A DNA stretch of 64,000 bases, taken from contig OZ029913.1 of the NCBI GenBank assembly GCA_964023275.1, positions 39,248,757-39,312,756 on the forward strand, read 5' to 3'. The translations under genes and the position numbers were made by a program. The notes below the pieces were generated by a model. The model searched no databases. It saw only the letters and a program-made list of their open reading frames with translations, and was not told the origin of the DNA. Positions 56,701-64,000 of this stretch are shown here, in pieces. Positions within the stretch are counted from its first letter, which is position 1; each line of letters opens with the position of its first letter. The stretch is from Norana najaformis (Eukaryota; Annelida; Clitellata; Crassiclitellata; Hormogastridae).

Positions 56701-58844
56701 AAAACATAAAACATCTGGAGAATCTTATGCAGGAACTGAATGCTGAGTATGAGAACAGCACACCGAATGCGGATGCCGAGTGGAAATGCTCAGACGAATG
56801 TATTGCCAGGTACTCAAAGGACAAGCGATGGTATCGGGCAAAGATCACTGCCATTACTGGTCACCAAGTTAAGGTTTTGTGTGGGGATTATGGTTACAGC
56901 GACATCATCTATGCTGGGGACTTACGCCCGGTTGAACCACGATTCATGTCCACCGCCTGGTTCAGCACGCGTTGCCATCTCGTTAATGTTAAACCATCCA
57001 GTTGTGCAGATGGTTGGCCTGAGTCGACCTGCGAAACCCTGAAAAAGATGATCTGTCAGAAGGTGTGCCACATTTCAATCAAGGGGCCTGCAGTCAGCAT
57101 TTCTTTGCCGGCCGATATTATGTTGACAAAGACTGTTAAGGGTTCTGCGTTGATGCCGGACCTAGAAGTTTACGTCAGCATTACTGATTGGCTTTTTGAT
57201 CAACAGCTGGCACTGCCTGTGAACTGCCCGAAAACTTCACCAGACCTTATGAGTGAAGATGACGACAGCGATGTTGAGACCAGAAGCTCAAAGTCTGCGG
57301 AGGACAGTGTAGACCCAGTTGCTATCCATGTGTTACATTCTACCAACCACTGTTTGGAGCAAAAGACCACTTGCAGATCCATTACTGATTTTCCCATGCC
57401 TGAAGAGCCGAGTGCGAACCCATTCGACCTTGCCGTCACCTTTGTCGATCAGGACTGCTGCATTTACGGACAGGAATCAAAGGCAGACCTTCAACTTCTG
57501 AGCAACTTGATGCTGCGAGTCCAGTCGCACTACCAATACACGATGCCAGAGTCAAACTGCACGGTGTGGAAGCTCGGCCAGCCGGTGGCCGCCCAGTTCC
57601 TCGATGACAATCTGTTCTATCGTGCAAAGATTGTCAGTTTCCGTGATGATGGAATCGAGGTTCAGTATGTCGACTATGGCAACACAGAGGTGCTGCGCAA
57701 GGAGAGATTGAGGATTCTTGACGAGTCATTCCTCGCGGTTCCGGTTCAGTGTCTCTCGTGTCATCTGTTCAAGATCCGGTCTGCTTGCTCTGATGGTAGA
57801 TGGCCGGAAGCAACTATTCGTGCTGTTGATGAGCTGGTGAACAACAAGGCGTGCGGAATCACGGTCAGAGAAAAAGATGCAAGTCGGTCGAAGCTGTTCG
57901 TTGATCTGAAGCTACCAACTGGACAAGACCTTGGGTCCCTGCTGTGCGAGAAAGGACTGGCGTTACGCGGGTATGACGTTGCTGCCAAAAAAATTTCCCT
58001 GTGCGAATCCCGTTCTCCACCTCTGATCTGCAACGGAGATAGATGGTCTCAACTGCCTGTCCAGTCGAAAAGGCTTCTACCGGAACGTACCATAGCCTCG
58101 CCTTACTCCCACATGGCACTGCCAGCACTTGGCGACCTTCTGCATGTGATCATTACCGAGATTGACCATCTAAATGCCCTCTACATCCAGCACATCCCGA
58201 TGGAAAATCCAGACGAGGTGCTCCAGCAGATCAACTTTGACCTCAACCAGCTCCTCCACCTGTCTTCAGTCTATTCGTCAGATGCGGTCCTCTACCAGCC
58301 GCTGATGGAAAATGACTTGGTTCCTGGGACGCCTTGTGTTGCGAGGTACTCGGCCGACGACTGCTGGTATCGTGCTGAGGTCATATGCACATCCCAGATC
58401 AGAGGTCACATGGAGGTCGGTGTGCGTTTCATTGACTACGGATCATCAGACTTTGTGTCAGTCGACCGACTTCGTGCCATTCCGGTGGAACATTTAATGC
58501 TTCCAGCTCAGTGTCGGAAATGTCGACTTTACGGAGTTGAGATGCTGTCGGAGGACGAGTCATACTTGGCAGATGTGACACAGAAACTTACGAAGCTCTT
58601 CGCCGACCGTGTCGTTGTCGCTGTTGTGAGATACGTCTTATCCGACGATGACATTCTAGTTGATCTGTTCGACCATGACCTGTACCTGAAAAATGGATCA
58701 ACCTGCCCTTGTTTGTATCAGTGTCTTATCGATGACGGGCTCCTGGATTGCACCAATGGCAAATCAGGAGATAGCGTTGAAATTGAGAGTGGAGAGGAAG
58801 AGGAAGGGTCAGTTTCCACACAGTTGGAGTCGGCTACGAATTAA
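53730..58844 (+). CDS. RNF17: RNF17/TDRD4-like multi-Tudor protein, intronless
   Basis: A single uninterrupted frame of 1704 residues. Residues 32-69 form a first B-box-like cysteine cluster (CAEC, CRCIKCEC, MCFACFEEVH). Residues 83-115 are a clear B-box 2 (C-x2-H-x8-C-x7-C-x2-C-x5-H-x2-H). A coiled coil follows (about 120-260). A Ser-rich linker leads to five extended Tudor domains, with cores at about 560-602 (VRFIDYGN), 789-824 (VRNVDFGG), 1026-1059 (VLCGDYGY), 1287-1320 (VQYVDYGN) and 1539-1574 (VRFIDYGS). The C-terminus is acidic. Five Tudors after an N-terminal zinc-binding module and coiled coil match RNF17 (TDRD4), about 1620 residues in mammals, a germ-cell protein that in mouse limits piRNA ping-pong. 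Tudor aromatic cages bind methyl-arginines of PIWI proteins. The usual N-terminal RING is replaced by B-boxes. The ATG lies in AAAATGG, a good initiation context. Vertebrate RNF17 has many introns; here there are none. Confidence 0.93.
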   Translation: MASSAGDRLMDVISLSGPKVLKSARTEEMQLCAECTTVAASCRCIKCECFMCFACFEEVHKVSKYMRKHQYEPLAATDLSKGCKEHLNRQIEYFCMDDERAICAHCVVMGSHKNHTVCSLEERKQQLLEAVAPLSSRANDALARLQKTLGMIDALILTSQSHEDAVVTDLQKHFEKLCFIFKSRKEKLEREFRRACTDKRKTLNEIHSDISLRKKCLEEAIANLSQLRVSCVTENSHLLESLQNMIADEYVVPSSLLSHIQLDLNAAEFIDYIMLHGKVIVSGDEAATSETITVRRLDSGDCQSTSVGNPLTKNLVETLSEGAGDCQPSSPAKVDRMTDMPRSPPCLRRMTDLPTSIVCSRSVTCNQEILNSDVDCVSMKSFGATVAGHSGSIFSPVAVKMENSSLSELKILPLSSSTVIPLQSSNSGQELPYSLPSSNFLNLIDKNRAASCSPFGVFQKKNAGVSQTSLPPVAQDLSFLSWRQGLHSSSYLSSSEATYQSSVCSGFSNRMEPVVISHIHHPGFFWVHFTKDLEQLTRLSQSIQDYCNGNHPVSDNLQKQFDVGEMVLAKFRDETWYRAQIIAKHDSETDKTVEVRFIDYGNIDTVAPDKVKAIRPFFLKVPQLASSCCLADVVPSGSDSWSAEAVESFALMASNLTMMMKVVKQDCMLKVRMSWPLIDGIRDDQMLYISDALVFLEHATYTSPDSKLPNVDKKVASNYIHPVVLPKNVVIPVILTNVKSPHEFYVQICEKDATYFVEMMKDVQRTCITDLHNVLGLFLPFVGNSCLANFGDVHEPHWCRAEVMELLRKGHVRVRNVDFGGSKEVSVFQLKKLMDKFQVIPVQAVACCLADVEPVPGRPWDAAASQILESLSSNPLFMTIKGFSSSPLLYVYLSTDASFPSENLINFMLISKNLAVASRTSAKALSEVPEKCTNSPPKLTSEEKLVSAGVSLNSSTSPTKEQMTSVANLPKVIVSHFVSPNEFYIQVAAPKNIKHLENLMQELNAEYENSTPNADAEWKCSDECIARYSKDKRWYRAKITAITGHQVKVLCGDYGYSDIIYAGDLRPVEPRFMSTAWFSTRCHLVNVKPSSCADGWPESTCETLKKMICQKVCHISIKGPAVSISLPADIMLTKTVKGSALMPDLEVYVSITDWLFDQQLALPVNCPKTSPDLMSEDDDSDVETRSSKSAEDSVDPVAIHVLHSTNHCLEQKTTCRSITDFPMPEEPSANPFDLAVTFVDQDCCIYGQESKADLQLLSNLMLRVQSHYQYTMPESNCTVWKLGQPVAAQFLDDNLFYRAKIVSFRDDGIEVQYVDYGNTEVLRKERLRILDESFLAVPVQCLSCHLFKIRSACSDGRWPEATIRAVDELVNNKACGITVREKDASRSKLFVDLKLPTGQDLGSLLCEKGLALRGYDVAAKKISLCESRSPPLICNGDRWSQLPVQSKRLLPERTIASPYSHMALPALGDLLHVIITEIDHLNALYIQHIPMENPDEVLQQINFDLNQLLHLSSVYSSDAVLYQPLMENDLVPGTPCVARYSADDCWYRAEVICTSQIRGHMEVGVRFIDYGSSDFVSVDRLRAIPVEHLMLPAQCRKCRLYGVEMLSEDESYLADVTQKLTKLFADRVVVAVVRYVLSDDDILVDLFDHDLYLKNGSTCPCLYQCLIDDGLLDCTNGKSGDSVEIESGEEEEGSVSTQLESATN

Positions 58845-59520
58845 GGTTGACCCAGAATTCTTGAAAATCAAATCCTAAATCCTTGGCTAGGACATACTAT
58901 TCAACTTTACAAAATGCGAGTGCCGTAGAAGTATGTAGATAAGACAGGAAGCTCTTTTGAAGCCTCAAATCTTGATTTTAGTCAGTTTTATTGATTTAAT
59001 GCTAACTTTTTTTATTGTGCAAAGCTTATTTTATTCAGTTTTGGGCTCAAGTGTTTATGCCCATTAATGTAATTTTTCATACATGTAGAATATTTATGAT
59101 GTAATATCTTCTTCTGTTTACTGGAGTAGTAACCAAATCAGTGCAATTTACTTTAATTGATTTACTAATTCCTTGAGGTTTTCTCTCTGGAAACATTTAA
59201 TTACCCACTGGCCAAGTGCAGTATTCCACTGACATGGTGAACATCGTATTTATGGCCTTGCAGCTTCAGGTGTCTGTTTTGATTTGCTTGTGATGTGTTT
59301 CACCATTGGTAAACTTGATTAAGGTTTAAAAGTGACTTGGCTGCAGCAGAATTGGGGTTAAAGTGGTTGAAAGTGTGGGGTAGAAAGGTAAAAATGGAAA
59401 TATTGTATAGATCTTAGTTTGTATAGAAATTTCTTTGAGCACTGCTGCTGACAATTTCCATTGATGTGGTGTGGCCATCAGTGGATGCATTTTGCATTAA
59501 AATAAATTAAATAAAAAGTT
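58845..59520 (+). other. probable 3' UTR of the RNF17-like gene
   Basis: A+T-rich and free of coding frames. It ends near AATAAATTAAATAAAAAG (59501-59518), which supplies two overlapping AATAAA signals. The piece just before it (59460-59500) resembles the LINE tail GGCCATCAGTGGATGCATT, so the signal may be borrowed from a retroposon. I see no long oligo-A tract after it. Confidence 0.5.
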
Positions 59521-61254
59521 TCCAGATTAGATTTGATTATTTAAATGTGACCAAGATGTTGAAGCGAGATGGCCATGTGTGCAGCACTCTGCAGCGGTTC
59601 TTAAAAATGGCCTAATACATAAACATATATAACTACCTGCATGCTTGCATACATACGTACATATATACATTTATGTATGCTTACATACAAATACACATAT
59701 ATGCATGCATACAACAGTTGCCCTATTCCAGGAGAAATTTGTCAGTCTTGTATTTATGTTGTTATGACTTTGGTAAATATAAATTTAGTGCTCCAAAGGA
59801 ATGCAGCCGAAGCAGAAACAGTTGCTACATAATTAATGAGTCAAATTTTCAGTCTGCTTCGTTGTTCAGTAGTTACTAGACATAGTTGTAAGTTTCACAG
59901 CTACACTTTAAAATTGAAGTTTGATTGTAAGAACCATGTCTTAATGTCTGCATCTTCAAGATACGTTCTCTTACCATCATAGATTTGGGAAAGGTAACAC
60001 TTGGTTACAGAAACTCCTCAGGAGTATGGTCCTGGTGTTGAAGGGTCTTTTGGGTGAGGCACAAATAGAAACACAGTACCCAACGACATGGCACGTTTCT
60101 TACCTCCAAAATTCTGTTTATGCTGCTCCACCCTGAAGGGAAGGCAGTTGGTACCAGATGGCCTGGTATTGCATGGACTTCTGGCAGTACTCATTTAGCT
60201 ATATCCAGGATGGATGAAGGGTTAGCCTGTTCCTTGTGCTGTCATTATTTTAAGTACAAATTATTTGGCACTGTTTAATTTGACTGTGCTTGCCAGCATT
60301 GTATCCACAGCGCCTAGCCAACACCCTAGGACCTGCAGCTTTAAGCGTAGATTCAACACACTGGAATCTCGTTATAGCAACCATCATTATGACACAAAAT
60401 CTGTTGTAGCACAGTATATGGTCCACATCTGTGCAATTTACTTGACCAGCTTTTTGGGAGGTGAATTCATAAATTAGTGCATTGTGAATATCTGTTTAAT
60501 ACTAATAATCGCAAATTCAATGAAGGGTTAAGTGGACAATTTTTACAGATGCTATGGGACAGATATTTAATATTTTCAAGCCATGCTAGTAGCCATGGTT
60601 TACTTTGTACAGTTGTCCGTATCAAGGGTGGTCCAGGCAATCCAGTCGTGGATCGCTTTATCTCATCCTGACCCTCTGACCGGGGCTTTGCCCCTGGACC
60701 CACTAGGGGCTTTGCCCCAGTACCAAACTTGGTGCCCTCCGTAAGTAGTAAGTATTTGGACACATAATAATGCACCTTTCAAGTTTCCACAAACAAGCAG
60801 CCTACACTAGCCAAAGGTGTATTAAAGTTCATTACGAACAAAAAGTTGATCAGTAAGCAGACAGTGCTCAGATAGCTGGAAAAGTCACCAATGGTGAGCT
60901 CCCACCCATATGTACAACCAACGGATTCCCATCTAGAGTTGACAACACCACGTTCAGAGTCCCTAGATCTGCCCATGTATCTAGTTAGTTTGTTGTCTTC
61001 ATTTATATCCCTGTAATACGCTGCAGTTGATGAATTTGTGCTTGCCCAAATGTTGGCTGAAAATGTGATTTCTTTTGTTGTCAAGTGACACTACATTGCA
61101 GAATTACTGCTGTTAGTTTTTTAAATTGGATTGTTGCAATTTGGTCATAAGATCTGAGTTTAAGTGAACAGTTAATTGGTTTGAACAACTGGCCAAATCA
61201 GTGCCTTAAAATGTCTGTTCTGTTCTTTTACTGTCTTTGGATTACCAGTTGTGC
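59521..61254. other. intergenic, several dispersed repeats
   Basis: 60007-60080 is an AGAAACTCCTCAG repeat copy. 60682-60718 has two GGGGCTTTGCCCC hairpins 24 bp apart in a GC-rich block. 60770-61090 contains the repeat shared with 49.6 kb. No gene is recognised. Confidence 0.45.
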
Positions 61255-61435
61255 AGTAAGGACTCCACCTACCTTGCCTTACCTTACCATATCTTAACTT
61301 ACCATACTTTACCTTACCATACTTTTATCATACCATTCATTATCATGCTTTACCACACCATACATTACTATACTCTGTCTTGCCAAACTTTACAATACCA
61401 TACCCATCCTTACCATACCTTCCCATATATCCTAA
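61255..61435. repeat. CTTACCATA-type simple repeat
   Basis: Imperfect CCTTACCATACTTTACC tract, similar in composition to 40.65-40.88 kb. Confidence 0.8.
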
Positions 61436-61689
61436 GTTAGCCTACCTTGACAAAGGTTTAAGTTTTATTTACGACCCAGGGCAATACTTGATCCTAAAGG
61501 CTACATGCATACATGCTTGCATACCTAAATGCATATGTACTTTGAGAGTTACTTAAAATGTGCTATATAAAATATATATCTACATGCAAATATCTACATA
61601 CACATTTGAATGATTTGATCCATACATGCATACACTTGTAAATATTTTCAACCCATATTATCTACACCTTTTTAGATCTCTTAGCTAGC

Positions 61690-61885
61690 AATCTTTTTAT
61701 TTTTATTTCTGCATTTATTAGATGCCACTATATAATGACTAGCATTAATTGATAGCACCAAGCAATTGTGAGTGAAGGACTTGCTCGAGGACCCTACACA
61801 GTTACCATCGTGGAGGAGGCTCGAACCCTTACACTTCACATTACAAGCCGAGCGCTCTGTCCAATATGCTACCGTGCCCCACAAT
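61690..61885 (-). mobile_element. tRNA-headed SINE
   Basis: The minus strand begins GGGGCACGGTAGCATATTGG, with GACAGAGCGCTCGGCTTG and AGGGTTCGAGCCTCC. This is a very tRNA-like head with clear A and B boxes. A body with AGGGTCCTCGAGCAAGTCC follows, then a tail with GGTGCTATCAATTAATGC and TATATAGTGGCATC. It is not a functional tRNA, since no acceptor-stem pairing is visible. Confidence 0.7.
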
Positions 61886-62095
61886 ATATATATATAATAT
61901 ATATAGAACAGATGAACTACATATGTATATGTATAGTTCATTCTTTGAGAGGTTAATAAATCTCTCTCTCTTTCTCTTTCTCTCTCTCTATATATATATC
62001 AAAGGCATTGAAACTAGCATATGTGTGTGTGTCTGTATCATTATATATATATAAGTAACATTATGTATATATATATAATATATATATATGATACA
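61886..62095. repeat. TA, TC and TG dinucleotide tracts
   Basis: Short alternating (AT)n, (TC)n and (TATA)n runs follow the SINE. Confidence 0.85.
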
Positions 62096-62960
62096 TGCAC
62101 ACATAGGCTAGCTGGAGTGAAGTAAATGAGGAAAGTGCGTCCCAGTGAGGATGCAATTCTGAACCAGCAAAGGGAGGGACCTTGCCTCCTCTTCTCACGA
62201 ATGGTTCCCTGTTAACTGCGTTTTGATTGACCGCAGCCTTCGGATGACAAGAAGCCACTCGATCGTGACGTCATTATGCAGATCTTCTCACCGTTCATGA
62301 CGTCACAGCGTTTCCTAAACGGCGTTCTCACGACTGCCTACCATTCGATACAGACGGAAAACGGACACTTGTTCGTTTTCATGCAGGTTGTAGTTGTGTC
62401 GTTGTTATCATCGGCGTTGTCAACATCATGATTATCGTCTAATGTTGTCTTCGTCTCCGTTGTAAATATTGTTGTCGCATCACAATCATTGTTGTCGTCA
62501 TCATCCTCGTTATTGCTATCATTATTATCATCTTTAGTATTGTTTATTTACTGTAATAATTTTCGTAGTACCAACACGTTTTTGGTCGGTCATAGGCACT
62601 ATAATGCAACGCTTCAGAGTGGCACACCACAGACGATGATGACGTGAATTGACGTGCTTGTGGAATTCATGACGTTACGAATATTAAAAAGTCATTAATG
62701 TTAATTCAAATTAATATTAATATTCATGATGTAGCCATGTAGCTCTATTCTGAATAAAGGTGTGATTTTAGCAAAAGAAATTATGTTGATAAGAAAGCGT
62801 TTTTTACTTATCAAGTGGAACGAACAGATCTACATCGCAATTAGCAGTGATGAGACCGAAACGGAAATGTTCCTGACAAGAAAACTGTCCGTGCTTAACC
62901 GAATCATTCGATTCCTTCTCGGTCCACTGCTCGATGAGTAAGCCCTATATAAATGTACAT
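62096..62960. other. intergenic, with ATC-type simple repeat
   Basis: 62390-62540 is an imperfect (GTTGTC/ATC)n run. 62110-62340 is moderately GC-rich with two TGACGTCA-like motifs (62266 and 62299) but no coding frame I can support. Confidence 0.4.
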
Positions 62961-63140
62961 ACTGTTAGATGTGCATTCAAACATTCAGTGTGCATAAAAT
63001 ACATTCAGCGCCTCTGAATAAGTTGGTCCCCATGGCGTGGCTTTTGTTGGGCGCTGTAGGAATCTCGGGACTACGATTACGAATCACAACGAACACATGA
63101 GCGGTTATAATAAGGCGCTATATAAATGTCTACAGGCCTA
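62960..63140 (+). mobile_element. L2-like LINE 3' tail
   Basis: AGCGCCTCTGAATAAGTTGG, GGCGTGGCTTTTGTTGGG and CGCTGTAGGAATCTCGGGAC, then TACGATTACGA, match the L2 tail. A separate GGCGCTATATAAATGTCTAC tail follows at 63113. Confidence 0.65.
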
Positions 63141-63239
63141 TCTGTAGGCCTACACGCAAACATGCAGTTTAATATTTTTAGTGCTTAATAATACGTAGTG
63201 CTTAATAATACATACACATATGAACCTATTAAATGTTAA

Positions 63240-63480
63240 GGTATACATGGTTTTATATAGCGACCGTATGGCCTCAACCCTGCTCATTTTGTAATGAATT
63301 TCTTAGGGGAGATCTTTCACCGCTGCAGCGTTTGAATGGGTGCCACCCCATTTAAGTTACCCGTGCTAGCCCGAGATTCGAATCTCAAGTCACAATCGGC
63401 ATACGAGCCGGCATCCTCACGCACAGAGGTACCTTGACGTACGCTTTAACCAATGTAGCTACCTGGCCAGTTACGAGGGT
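63240..63480 (-). mobile_element. S1 SINE, nearly full length
   Basis: The minus strand begins CTGGCCAGGTAGCTACATTG (head), continues GTACCTCTGTGCGTGAGGAT, GAGATTCGAATCTCGGGC and GGTGGCACCCATTCAAACG, then AATGAGCAGGGTTGAGGCC and ATACGGTCGCTATATAAAA. It is the best complete copy of S1 in the window and gives its length as about 235 bp. Confidence 0.8.
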
Positions 63481-64000
63481 TCTTAAAATTTCTGCGTTGT
63501 TGAGGCAAATGGAAGATGCACGACGTAGCTGGACAGTTTAAGTGGCTTTGGAAAATCGTTGGACTTTCAGGTTGAAACCGGAAAGTCTGGTCAGGCGCTC
63601 AGAGCTTTGGACCTTCACTGGTCAGTTGCTGTCCACCTGGTGTCGACTTCGCGATTCGGAAGAAGCGTTTCTTGTCGAGGTAGGTCATTTGGGGCTAGTA
63701 TTGACTGACTGACCGATTGGATTGAATGATTGACTAATGATAATAATGATGATGATGACTGATGATAATGATAATTAATTTACGTTATATTGCATTTTAT
63801 GATGAGGATGGTGATGGTTATGGCGATGATAGATTATGATTGATGCCTTGTGAGTTACAACAGTTGTTGTGAAGTAGCATCTAGATTAGATTAGAGTAGG
63901 TCAGAGTAGATTAAACGATGATGATGTTGTTGATGATTTTGACAATGACGATGATTATAATTTGTAACTATACTTACTATAACCTGTGCTCTTTGCATAT
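63481..64000. other. window end, possible non-coding exon and LINE tail
   Basis: 63560-63680 is GC-richer and ends CTTGTCGAG|GTAGGT, a possible donor of a 5' UTR exon of a gene to the right; this is weak. 63838-63900 carries GATTGATGCCTTGTGAG and an ATTAGATTAGAG tail of the ATTAGA-tailed LINE family. GATGAT runs flank it. Confidence 0.35.

Noticed and set aside
1-64000. Retroviral or LTR elements, Polintons, CRISPR arrays, bacterial operons
   Set aside because: No long direct terminal repeats, gag/pol/integrase or capsid signatures, spaced palindromic arrays or prokaryotic gene layout were seen.

Overview
This is a piece of an animal nuclear genome, almost certainly from an invertebrate. It is AT-rich, with long introns, GT-AG splicing, and many LINE fragments, tRNA-headed SINEs and TTAA-flanked piggyBac elements. 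The gene content is metazoan: germ-granule Tudor proteins, SWI5, a G-protein gamma subunit and a neuropeptide-like prohormone. I cannot fix the phylum. The repeat style, with CR1/L2-like LINEs and SINEs ending in a GCGCTATA(T/G)AAAT-type tail, would suit a marine invertebrate such as a lancelet, hemichordate, echinoderm or lophotrochozoan, but that is inference.

Layout. 0-7.3 kb: mostly non-genic, with microsatellites and LINE ends. 7.37-7.71 kb (+): a secreted prohormone exon with one predicted amidated peptide. 8.3-20 kb: a dense transposon graveyard. It holds a SINE cut by a hAT MITE, a 25-bp-TIR element carrying a LINE, a piggyBac copy, a decayed P/THAP-type element, a tandem array built from retroposon 3' tails, a hAT remnant and L2-like LINEs. 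20.08-43.71 kb (+): a complete 22-exon TDRD5-like gene (four LOTUS domains, one extended Tudor domain, coiled coil, low-complexity tail), whose introns hold a 2.2-kb piggyBac, a piggyBac-type MITE, LINEs and SINEs. 44.4-46.3 kb: LINE pieces. 47.07-47.28 kb (+): a complete G-protein gamma subunit. 50.41-51.90 kb (-): a complete three-exon SWI5. 53.73-58.84 kb (+): an intronless 1704-residue RNF17/TDRD4-like protein (two B-box-like zinc motifs, coiled coil, five Tudor domains). 59-64 kb: 3' UTR, SINEs, microsatellites and no gene I can support.

Functionally, three of the five recognised genes belong to the germ line in other animals. TDRD5 and RNF17 act in germ granules and the piRNA pathway, and SWI5 acts in recombinational repair. 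They lie within 39 kb. The window's most notable points are this grouping, the lack of introns in the RNF17-like gene beside a 22-exon relative, the four-LOTUS TDRD5, the unrecognised neuropeptide precursor, and the tandem array of LINE/SINE tail sequence.
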